Shown piece by piece: positions 24,825 to 31,926 of a stretch of 64,000 bases of DNA. The notes beneath the pieces were generated by a model. That model searched no databases, was not told the origin of the DNA, and worked only from the letters and a program-made list of their open reading frames with translations. Numbering within the stretch: the stretch's first letter is position 1; the number at the start of each line of letters is the position of its first letter. Source of the DNA: JAFAMB01 sp963775805 (GTDB lineage Bacteria; Verrucomicrobiota; Verrucomicrobiia; Chthoniobacterales; JAFAMB01); assembly GCA_963775805.1 (NCBI GenBank), contig CAVZKG010000001.1, positions 1,054,001 to 1,118,000 on the forward strand, in the 5' to 3' direction. Made by a program: the position numbers and the translations under genes.

Positions 24825-25889
24825 ATGTCGAATCTCACCGAAGAACTCGTTCTGGAACGGCTGAAGAGCGTTAAGTTTCCAGGGTACAGCCGGGATATTG
24901 TCAGCTTCGGTCTTATCAAAGAAATCAAAATCGCTGGGTCGGACCTGCTCCTCAGGTTGAGTGTCGCAACCAGCAACCCGAGCATTGCACAGGCACTTAA
25001 GACCGAGTCAGAGAAAGTCTTGCGTTCAATCCCAGGGGTGACATCCGCCAGGACTGTAATCGATATCACAAACCCGCCGGACGTCGCTTCCTCTGGTCAA
25101 TCGGGGACGACGCAAATCCCTGGAGTACGCTATGTGATTGCCGTTGCCAGCGGAAAAGGAGGAGTCGGCAAATCGACGGTCGCAGCCAATCTCGCCGCCG
25201 CGCTTACACGCTCCGGGGCAGAAGTCGGTCTCTGTGACTGCGACATTTACGGCCCAAGCATATCGTTGATGTTCGGGGCCACTCAAGAAAGGCCGATGGC
25301 AACTAGCGACAACACGATCATTCCAATTGAACGATACGGAATTAAACTGATGTCGATGGGGTCGCTGCTGGATGACACGTCTCCCGCGATTTTACGTGGC
25401 CCTATGGTGACTCGGGCAACCCAACAATTCCTGCGCCAGACTGATTGGTCGGGCCTTGATTATCTCGTCCTCGACCTGCCGCCAGGCACAGGCGACATCC
25501 AATTAACTGTGGTACAAACTGTTGCGCTCGCCGGAGCCGTGATCGTGACGACTCCACAAGAAGTCGCATTGATTGACGCCCGCAAAGCCAGTTCGATGTT
25601 CGCCAAGGTGAACGTCCCGGTCCTTGGCATCATCGAAAACATGAGTTATTTCCTCTCCCCGAGCGACGGCAAACGTTATGACATTTTTGGTTCCGGAGGA
25701 GGCGCGCGTGAAGCAAACCGTTTGAAAGTCCCGCTGCTGGGCGCTGTGCCCCTGGATATCGAGACAAGGGAAGCTGGCGATCGGGGCATCCCGGTTACTC
25801 TCGAGAAGCCTGATCACCCGATCTCTAAAGTATTCGAAAATATTGCCGATCAACTACGTAAGAAGATTGAGGGCTTGTCCCACGATTGA
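24825..25889 (+). CDS. mrp: Mrp/ApbC-type iron-sulfur carrier ATPase
   Basis: A 354-residue protein with an N-terminal DUF59/MIP18-like domain (LTEELVLERLKSVKFPGYSRDIVSFGLIKEI) and a P-loop domain containing GKGGVGKST, CDIYGPSISLMFG and DLPPGTGDIQLT. It is expected to carry iron-sulfur clusters to apoproteins. The region after ENMSYF, where many homologues have CxxC, reads LSPSDGKRYDIFGSGGG and has no cysteine, a variant known in other phyla. The ATG at 24825 is preferred because the domain begins there; an in-frame ATG at 24747 adds 26 unlike residues. Confidence 0.9.
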   Translation: MSNLTEELVLERLKSVKFPGYSRDIVSFGLIKEIKIAGSDLLLRLSVATSNPSIAQALKTESEKVLRSIPGVTSARTVIDITNPPDVASSGQSGTTQIPGVRYVIAVASGKGGVGKSTVAANLAAALTRSGAEVGLCDCDIYGPSISLMFGATQERPMATSDNTIIPIERYGIKLMSMGSLLDDTSPAILRGPMVTRATQQFLRQTDWSGLDYLVLDLPPGTGDIQLTVVQTVALAGAVIVTTPQEVALIDARKASSMFAKVNVPVLGIIENMSYFLSPSDGKRYDIFGSGGGAREANRLKVPLLGAVPLDIETREAGDRGIPVTLEKPDHPISKVFENIADQLRKKIEGLSHD

Positions 25890-25946
25890 CCGATTTGTCG
25901 TGCATTAGCCGCCTGCCTGTAGAATCTGATTGACTGGAAACGACAG

Positions 25947-26186
25947 ATGTACAAACTCGCCACAAACCAGATGGAACCCCCGAAAGAAGACTCCACAGAG
26001 TTGGTGAAAAATTCTGTGTTGTACAAGGAGTTCTTGGCCGAGCGCGAAGAGATCTTGCGCCACAAGTGGATTGAAAGTGAGAAAGCCGGGTATGACATCG
26101 GCTTCGAAAGGGCGTTGCTCGACTGGATTGTCAAGTATCGATCGGCGTGGCGTGAACGCAGGCAAAAGCAGGTAAAAAGCGCTTAA
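25947..26186 (+). CDS. Small charged hypothetical protein
   Basis: A 79-residue soluble protein, highly charged and mostly helical (LVKNSVLYKEFLAEREEILRHKW, then ERALLDWIVKYRSAWRERRQKQ). No family recognised. It lies 57 bases after mrp and 58 before pyrR on the same strand. It could be part of a longer transcript ending at the pyr operon. The start has only a weak GGAAA upstream. Confidence 0.6.
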   Translation: MYKLATNQMEPPKEDSTELVKNSVLYKEFLAEREEILRHKWIESEKAGYDIGFERALLDWIVKYRSAWRERRQKQVKSA

Positions 26187-26206
26187 GCCAGGCAAAATTG
26201 ATTGAG

Positions 26207-26239
26207 ACCTTTAAGGTGATACCGAGAGATCACCAAGGT
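26207..26239 (+). promoter_or_regulatory. Probable PyrR-binding hairpin covering the pyrR ribosome site
   Basis: GGTGAT (26215-26220) and ATCACC (26229-26234) form a perfect stem around the loop ACCGAGAG. The stem extends outward by ACC-TT pairing with AAGGT across a small bulge. The loop core CCGAGAGA resembles the conserved loop of PyrR-binding RNAs. The only Shine-Dalgarno-like sequence, AAGG (26235-26238), lies in the 3' arm, six bases before the pyrR ATG. PyrR bound to this hairpin could block translation when pyrimidines are abundant. Confidence 0.6.
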
Positions 26240-26244
26240 AAGAC

Positions 26245-26784
26245 ATGGCGAACTCTATCCTGATCATGGATGGCGACGCGATTAGTCGTGCGCTGCGACG
26301 AATCGCCCATGAGATCCTTGAACATAATCCCGACCCAACGGCCCTAGCGCTGGTTGGTATCCCCTCACGCGGCGTCGAACTCGCCCGCCGCCTAGCGGAT
26401 CTGGTGAAAGCCACCGAGGGGCGGAAACCGGAACTGGGCGCGATAGATATCTCGATGCACCGTGATGACTTGAGCATCCGGCGCGCCGTCACCGGCATCC
26501 AGGAAACGCGTCTTCCACTTCATCTCGAAAGTTTCACGATCGTTCTGGTCGACGACGTCCTTTACACAGGGCGAACCTGCCGTGCCGCGATGGATGCGAT
26601 CAGCTCGTTTGGTCGTCCTGCCCGGATCCAACTCGCGGTGCTTCTGGATCGGGGCCATCGAGAACTCCCAATCCGGCCGGATTACGTTGGTAAAAACCTG
26701 CCTACCGCTCGAGAGGAAAAAGTCAAAGTGCGCCTCCAGAACGTGGACGAACAACCGGATTCAGTCCGTGTGGAAAGAGAATGA
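26245..26784 (+). CDS. pyrR: PyrR bifunctional regulator / uracil phosphoribosyltransferase
   Basis: A 179-residue type I phosphoribosyltransferase. The PRPP-binding motif is FTIVLVDDVLYTGRTCRAAMDA. Other PyrR marks are LVGIPSRGVELARRL and the C-terminal ELPIRPDYVGKNLPTAREEKVKV. PyrR senses UMP/UTP and binds pyr leader RNA; many also have uracil phosphoribosyltransferase activity. It opens the pyrR-pyrB-pyrC operon and overlaps pyrB by ATGA. A hairpin that fits a PyrR target precedes it. Confidence 0.94.
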   Translation: MANSILIMDGDAISRALRRIAHEILEHNPDPTALALVGIPSRGVELARRLADLVKATEGRKPELGAIDISMHRDDLSIRRAVTGIQETRLPLHLESFTIVLVDDVLYTGRTCRAAMDAISSFGRPARIQLAVLLDRGHRELPIRPDYVGKNLPTAREEKVKVRLQNVDEQPDSVRVERE

Positions 26785-27749
26785 AAGCCGCCCCGCCTGA
26801 CACCTCCTTTTCGGAAACCGCGCAGTGGCGCCGCAAAGACCTTCTCGGAATCCGGGAGCTTGAACCAAACGAGATCAAGACGATCCTCGACACCGCGGCT
26901 GCCTTCAAAACAGTCGGCTCACGCGACATCAAAAAGGTTCCGGCGCTGCGAGGCAAAACATTGGTCAACTTCTTTGTCGAACCGAGTACGCGAACCCGTA
27001 TCTCTTTTGAACTCGCAGCATTCCGCCTTAGTGCCGACGTCGTGAATATCTCTGCGACGACATCGAGTCTGCAAAAAGGAGAAACACTCAAAGACACCGC
27101 GCTTAATCTGCAGGCGTTGCATGCCGACATTATCGTATTACGTCACAGCTCGGCAGGCGCAGCCAAATTTCTCGCTGAACGACTCGGCGCGAGCATCATC
27201 AATGCAGGTGATGGCGCTCACGAGCACCCGACGCAAGCACTACTGGATGCACTGACGGTCCGCGAACACGTCGGGCGGATTGAAGGGCTGAAAGTTGCCA
27301 TAATCGGAGACATTTTCTTTAGCCGGGTTGCGCGCTCAAATATCTGGACGCTCAAAAAGCTTGGTGCGGAGGTCACCCTGGTCGGCCCGAGCACGCTGGT
27401 GCCAAGAACTTTCGAAGAAATGGGGGTTCGAGTCGTTCGCAGGATCGATGACGTGCTCGATTCGGCGGACGTGATCAACCTGTTACGGATTCAGCACGAA
27501 CGTCAACGCAAAGAGTATTTTCCCAGCCTGAGCGAGTACACCCGGTTCTTCGGGCTGACCAAAGAGCGGGCGGCGAAGCTGAAGCCCAATTGTTTGATCA
27601 TGCACCCGGGACCGATTAACCGCGGGATCGAAATCGACAGCGACGTCGCGGACGGGCCACAGAGCGTCATTCTGGATCAGGTGACCAACGGACTTGCCGT
27701 TCGGATGGCAGTTCTCTATTTGTGCAACACAGCGGCCAGGAAGGTATGA
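26781..27749 (+). CDS. pyrB: Aspartate carbamoyltransferase catalytic subunit
   Basis: A 322-residue ATCase catalytic chain. The carbamoyl phosphate motif is STRTR (69-73), the mobile-loop lysine region is SLQKGET (K99), and HEHPTQALLDALTV and HPGPINRGIEI are further hallmarks. It joins carbamoyl phosphate and aspartate, the first committed pyrimidine step. It overlaps pyrR and pyrC by four bases each. No pyrI regulatory chain is present, consistent with PyrR-based control. Confidence 0.96.
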   Translation: MKAAPPDTSFSETAQWRRKDLLGIRELEPNEIKTILDTAAAFKTVGSRDIKKVPALRGKTLVNFFVEPSTRTRISFELAAFRLSADVVNISATTSSLQKGETLKDTALNLQALHADIIVLRHSSAGAAKFLAERLGASIINAGDGAHEHPTQALLDALTVREHVGRIEGLKVAIIGDIFFSRVARSNIWTLKKLGAEVTLVGPSTLVPRTFEEMGVRVVRRIDDVLDSADVINLLRIQHERQRKEYFPSLSEYTRFFGLTKERAAKLKPNCLIMHPGPINRGIEIDSDVADGPQSVILDQVTNGLAVRMAVLYLCNTAARKV

Positions 27750-29014
27750 ATTTAATCATCAAAAATGGCCGGATCATCGATCCTTCGGACGACCGGGATG
27801 AAGTGGCGGATCTCTACGTCGTTGACGGCCGGATTTCGGCCGAAGCTCCAAAAGAAGATCACGAAACAATCGATGCCAGCAAATTGATCGTGGCTCCCGG
27901 ACTGATCGATATTCATGTTCACCTCCGGGAACCGGGCCAGTCACACAAGGAGACGATTGGAACCGGAACACGAGCGGCTGCGGCTGGCGGATTCACTTCG
28001 GTTGTCTGTATGCCGAATACTGAGCCTCCGGCGGATAACCCAAGCACAATAGCCTGGATTACAGATCGTGCCCGGGGTTCCGCTTCGGTCAATGTCTTCC
28101 CAACCGGCGCAATCACGAAGGGACTAAAGGGCGAAGAGATGGCACCTATCGGGTCCATGGTACAAGCGGGAATCGTCGCGATCACAGACGACGGTTATTG
28201 CGTTCAAAACCACGAGGTGATGCGACGCGCCGTGGAGTATGCCCGGATGTTTGACATTGCAGTCATGGATCATTGCCAGGATTACAACATGGTTGGTTCA
28301 GGAGTGATGCATGAAGGATACTGGAGCACCGTACTTGGATTGGCCGGATGGCCTCGAACGGCTGAAGAAATCATCGTGACCCGAAACATTCTCCTGGCAG
28401 AACTGTGCGACACGCGAATCCATTGCCAACATCTCACTTCAGGTGGAAGTGTCCGGCTCCTGCGAGATGCGCGCGCCCGCGGCATCCCGATCACAGCCGA
28501 AATCTGCCCTCATCATATCGCACTAACGGACGAATGCATTGCCACGTTCGACACTAATTACAAAATGAATCCGCCTCTTCGGGCACAGAAAGACATTGAC
28601 CAGTTGATCGAGGGAGTCGCCGACGGCACGATTACTTTACTGGCAAGCGATCACGCGCCCCATGCTTATTTTGAAAAGGAAGTCGAATTCGATCAGGCAC
28701 CCTTTGGCATTCTTGGCCTCGAAACGGAACTCGCGCTGTTTCTGACGATTCTCGTTCATCAGACCAAAGCAATCGACATCAAGCGATTGATAACGCTGTA
28801 TACCGTCAATCCAGCAACCCTGGTCCGATTGCCCAAGGGAACCATCAGTCCGGGAGCAGACGCAGATATCACCATCATCGATCCCGACATGGAATGGATA
28901 TTCAAAAACGAAGAATCCTTTTCCCACTCCCGCAATACTCCTTTTGACGGCCGTGAACTTAAAGGGCGAGCTGTCCGGACAATTGTTGGCGGAAAAACGG
29001 TCTGGAGTCTTTAA
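27746..29014 (+). CDS. pyrC: Dihydroorotase
   Basis: A 422-residue amidohydrolase of the long dihydroorotase type. Metal ligands are in DIHVHLREPGQ (H57, H59); the substrate Asn/Arg region is GGFTSVVCMPNTEPPADN. Later ligands are in DHCQDYN, EICPHHIALTD and ASDHAPH. It closes carbamoyl aspartate to dihydroorotate. The ATG at 27746 overlaps the pyrB stop as ATGA; an earlier in-frame start at 27722 would add eight residues and is less likely. Confidence 0.95.
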   Translation: MNLIIKNGRIIDPSDDRDEVADLYVVDGRISAEAPKEDHETIDASKLIVAPGLIDIHVHLREPGQSHKETIGTGTRAAAAGGFTSVVCMPNTEPPADNPSTIAWITDRARGSASVNVFPTGAITKGLKGEEMAPIGSMVQAGIVAITDDGYCVQNHEVMRRAVEYARMFDIAVMDHCQDYNMVGSGVMHEGYWSTVLGLAGWPRTAEEIIVTRNILLAELCDTRIHCQHLTSGGSVRLLRDARARGIPITAEICPHHIALTDECIATFDTNYKMNPPLRAQKDIDQLIEGVADGTITLLASDHAPHAYFEKEVEFDQAPFGILGLETELALFLTILVHQTKAIDIKRLITLYTVNPATLVRLPKGTISPGADADITIIDPDMEWIFKNEESFSHSRNTPFDGRELKGRAVRTIVGGKTVWSL

Positions 29015-29031
29015 ACAGGGAGGCCTGTTTA
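29012..29031 (+). terminator. Hairpin at the pyrC stop codon
   Basis: TAAACAGG and CCTGTTTA form an eight-base perfect stem around a GAGG loop, and the pyrC stop codon is the first triplet of the stem. Only a weak T-rich run follows (TTTATT, partly in the stem), so this may end or stabilise the pyr transcript without being a strong intrinsic terminator. Confidence 0.55.
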
Positions 29032-29039
29032 TTCCGGCA

Positions 29040-29132
29040 AAAAATCCGAACCTCTGCGCCTTGTGGTGGACCCAATCCTCTGTGCCCTCCGTGCCTCCGT
29101 GGTGAGCCCCTCTTCGGAATGGGCATCCAATA
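29040..29132 (+). repeat. Fragment of the dispersed intergenic element
   Basis: AAATCCGAACCTCTGCGCC, TTGTGGTGGACCCAATCC, CTCTGTGCCCTCCGTGCC and CCGTGGTGAGCCCCTCTTC repeat the tail blocks of the elements at 1437-1800 and 21155-21420, followed by GGAATGGGCATCCAA. It separates pyrC from the convergent exported-protein gene. Confidence 0.65.
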
Positions 29133-29143
29133 TTGTCCTGGGC

Positions 29144-30136
29144 CTAATCCCCAGTCTGCGGGGTCACAGGCTTGTTGTACGGATCGGTTGGTTGAACGGG
29201 CTTGCTGTAGCGGTCCTGGTCGGGAGATTGATCGTCGCTGTTGTCTCCATCATCCTCGCTATGCTTCGGATCGATCGTGTTGTGACCGGTGAACTTTTGC
29301 TGGAACCAACCGCCCACGGTCTGAAGCACTCGCGTGGTGCGGTGGGCGACATGATGACCAAACTCCACGACCGAAGCACCAAACCGGTTTGCCCTGTCGG
29401 TCACAGAACCGCCACTATGAGAGTCAGAATCCTCATCGGAGGCGGTGCTGTCATGATAATCGCGCGGAGGATGCGTGTCGTCACTCGATGGCGGTGGCGG
29501 TCCTCCCGCAGGGGGTGGCTCAGGTTCGTTTAGAGCTTCTGAATCAGCTTGTCCAGACTGGGGCGGAGGTGGTCCCGGTGGACGATGGCTATTCGCCTCC
29601 TGTTTGGTCGGGACCCAATTATTGGCGCTTATCAGTTGCCCGTTGCTCGCAGCGATCCGGACCGTGCCAACCGGGCGCTGCTCGTAATCGAAGAGCTCAA
29701 GTGTCCAGATCGGATCTCCTGAACCCCCTTCGACTGAAAGCTTGTAATTGACGCTGTCGAACCCGACCTGGTTTTTCTTTGCTTCGCGCTCTGCGGTCTG
29801 AAACGCTCCATCGGAATCGAGGTTCAACTTGGTCAGATCGATCGGCGGAAGCCCCCCGCCCTCAGGATGGACCGGTGTCCGTTCAGACGAGATCTGTCCC
29901 GCAACAATATCGAGTTCGCGCGCTCCGCCGCGAGCAACTGGATCGTCAAGCGTCACCAGCCAGTCAATCGGTTGCGGCTTGCCAGAGTGGCCAATCAGCG
30001 CCGTCACCTGGCCTAATGCCTTTTCGCCACGCTTTGTCCCGACAGCGCGCAACGCCTTATAAGCCGTATCCTGGGCTAGTACAAACCCGGGTGCGAGCGC
30101 ACCCGCCAGAACGAGAACAAACAACAAACGCTTCAT
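29144..30136 (-). CDS. Exported protein with proline-rich and acidic tail
   Basis: About 330 residues from the ATG at 30136, which gives a clean signal peptide (MKRLLFVLVLAGALAPGFVLAQ). The mature N-terminal part (about 25-190) looks globular, with WLVTLDDPVARGG, GFDSVNYKLSVEGG and DPIWTLELFDYEQRPVGTVRIAASNGQL. The rest is low complexity: Pro-rich (PPGPPPPQ, PPAGGPPPP), then Asp/Ser/His-rich, then a short amphipathic part (FGHHVAHRTTRVLQTVGGWFQQKF) and a repetitive PDQDRYSKPVQPTDPYNKPV end. The function is not recognised. It diverges from the NtrC-type regulator 112 bases away. Confidence 0.75.
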   Translation of the reverse strand: MKRLLFVLVLAGALAPGFVLAQDTAYKALRAVGTKRGEKALGQVTALIGHSGKPQPIDWLVTLDDPVARGGARELDIVAGQISSERTPVHPEGGGLPPIDLTKLNLDSDGAFQTAEREAKKNQVGFDSVNYKLSVEGGSGDPIWTLELFDYEQRPVGTVRIAASNGQLISANNWVPTKQEANSHRPPGPPPPQSGQADSEALNEPEPPPAGGPPPPSSDDTHPPRDYHDSTASDEDSDSHSGGSVTDRANRFGASVVEFGHHVAHRTTRVLQTVGGWFQQKFTGHNTIDPKHSEDDGDNSDDQSPDQDRYSKPVQPTDPYNKPVTPQTGD

Positions 30137-30248
30137 CAGGTGTTTTCCCCTTTGTACCGATCTTTCCTTGTTTGTGCAACAGAAGAGAGCTCTCAAAGAC
30201 GTATCGGCTTGAACCGCCGTTTGGAAAATAGTCTTCTTACACTCCGAA

Positions 30249-31619
30249 ATGCCTGCGCCACGCCTGTTAATCGCCGACGACCAGCCTGAGGTTTTAAGAG
30301 CCCTCACCGTGATTTGCTCGGCGGAAGGCTATGAAGTCGCAGCCGTGAATTCGCCGGCGGCGCTTCTTGCAAAGATCGCCAAGGAGGATTTTGACATTGC
30401 GTTAATCGATCTCAACTATCGCCAGGAGGTTGCGACCGGCAGAGAAGGTCTGGAACTCCTGACCCAAATCCGCGCAGCCGATGCTTCGCTGCCCGTTATT
30501 GTGATGACAGCCTACGCTTCGATTCAATTGGCTGTTGAAGCGGTTCGCCTTGGCGCCCGCGATTTCCTTCAAAAACCGTGGGAAAACGAGCGGCTCATTT
30601 CGATCCTGCACACGCAGTTAACGCTGCGTGACGCGCTCCGGGGAAAAGAACGACTCGAAGCCGAGAACAGCGTGCTGCGATCCGCTCAACTCCCGCCGGC
30701 CGGTTTCGTCGCTGCGTCACAAGCGATGCTGAAAATCCGGGAGATGGTGGAGCAAGTCGCTCCGTCGGACGCCAACGTCATGATCACTGGCGAGAACGGC
30801 ACCGGAAAAAACGTGGTGGCCCGATTGCTGCATCAGACTTCTTTGCGTTCCGCACAACCGCTGATCACGGTCAATATGGGAGGATTGGCAGACGGGGTAT
30901 TTGAAAGCGAGATGTTTGGTCATGTCAAAGGCGCATTCACAGATGCCCGGGCCGATCGAGCGGGTCGGTTCGAACTCGCTGACAACGGTACCCTGTTTCT
31001 GGACGAAATCGCGAACCTGACCCCAGGCCAACAAGCCAAGCTTTTGCGTGTTCTCGAGACCGGCGAATTCGAACGAGTCGGCTCTTCAAAGACACGGCGT
31101 GCCGATGTGCGAATTCTGACCGCAACCAACTCGGATCTAGAGAAAGAGATCGAATCCGGTAAATTCCGCGAGGATCTTTACTTCCGACTGAACACCATTC
31201 AGATCCATCTGCCGCCGCTCAGGGAGCGAACAGAGGATATCGCTATTCTGGCGGAAGAATTTCTGACTGAACTTACGCAACGCTACCGAAAGCAGATCAA
31301 AGGTCTTCGCCCAGACGCTGTGGGTGCGCTTAAAGGGTACGCATGGCCCGGAAATGTCCGCGAATTACGGCACATCATGGAGCGAGCGGTCCTGTTGACT
31401 CGCACCGACATGATCCAGGCGTCGGACCTTGGGATTCGCGACACGACACACCGCTCCCAAGCCCTTGAAGAGATGGATCTCGATGCGGCTGAGCTTTTTT
31501 TGATCAATCGCGCGTTGGCCCGGCACAATGGCAATGCTCTGCTGGCAGCAAAGGATCTTGGCTTGAGCCGGAGTGCATTCTACCGCCGCCTCCAGAGGCA
31601 CGGAATCAATCCGGGCTAA
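30249..31619 (+). CDS. NtrC-family response regulator (REC-AAA-FIS)
   Basis: A 456-residue sigma-54 activator. The receiver domain (1-120) has D10/D11, phospho-acceptor D54, T87 and K109. The AAA domain has Walker A GENGTGKN (181-188), and the sigma-54 contact loop reads GAFTDA (228-233) instead of GAFTGA. Walker B is in GTLFLDEI, with an R-finger region further on. A FIS-type helix-turn-helix ends the protein (ALARHNGNALLAAKDLGLSRSAFYRRLQRHG). No histidine kinase gene is adjacent, and the divergent exported protein is the only nearby candidate target. Confidence 0.92.
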   Translation: MPAPRLLIADDQPEVLRALTVICSAEGYEVAAVNSPAALLAKIAKEDFDIALIDLNYRQEVATGREGLELLTQIRAADASLPVIVMTAYASIQLAVEAVRLGARDFLQKPWENERLISILHTQLTLRDALRGKERLEAENSVLRSAQLPPAGFVAASQAMLKIREMVEQVAPSDANVMITGENGTGKNVVARLLHQTSLRSAQPLITVNMGGLADGVFESEMFGHVKGAFTDARADRAGRFELADNGTLFLDEIANLTPGQQAKLLRVLETGEFERVGSSKTRRADVRILTATNSDLEKEIESGKFREDLYFRLNTIQIHLPPLRERTEDIAILAEEFLTELTQRYRKQIKGLRPDAVGALKGYAWPGNVRELRHIMERAVLLTRTDMIQASDLGIRDTTHRSQALEEMDLDAAELFLINRALARHNGNALLAAKDLGLSRSAFYRRLQRHGINPG

Positions 31620-31620
31620 A

Positions 31621-31850
31621 GAAGGGAAGGCAGAATTAAGAAGTAAGAAGGAAGAAGTAGAGAATCGCATCCGCTCCAGAGTAAATGCCACGGAGCGGCC
31701 ACTCTCTGGAGAGCGTTCTAGTCCGTATTTCTGCCTTCTTACTTCCCACTTCTGCCCTTACTTCCCACTTCTGCCTTCTTCCTTCTTAATTCTGCCTTCT
31801 TAATTCTGCCTTCTTACACCGCATCCTCTCGGTTGCGGCTAACTTCTCTC
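31621..31850. repeat. Inverted pair of AAG/CTT-type degenerate repeats with element head
   Basis: 31621-31662 is AG-rich (GGCAGAATTAAGAAGTAAG, GGAAGAAGTAG). 31729-31816 is the complementary CT-rich family (CTGCCTTCTTACTTCCC, TTCCTTCTTAATTCTGCC). The two arms can pair around a 65-base spacer. The second arm runs into an element head (TACACCGCATCCTCTCGGTTG) at 31815. No gene is supported in 31620-31926. The uvrA promoter should lie near 31860-31926 but is not obvious, and no LexA box is seen. Confidence 0.75.
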
Positions 31851-31926
31851 TGAACGATGCAATCCCAAAACCACTGGTGGCAAGATCGCTCTTATGCTTT
31901 GGTGAGGGTTTACCGGTATTCAACCG

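Noticed and set aside
24825..25889. Loss of CxxC in Mrp as evidence of a new function
   Set aside because: Cysteine-free versions with a similar YDIFGSGG region are common in other phyla, so the change is not unusual by itself.
31850..31926. Possible LexA box for uvrA
   Set aside because: No TGTTC-N4-GAACA or close variant is present upstream of the uvrA start.
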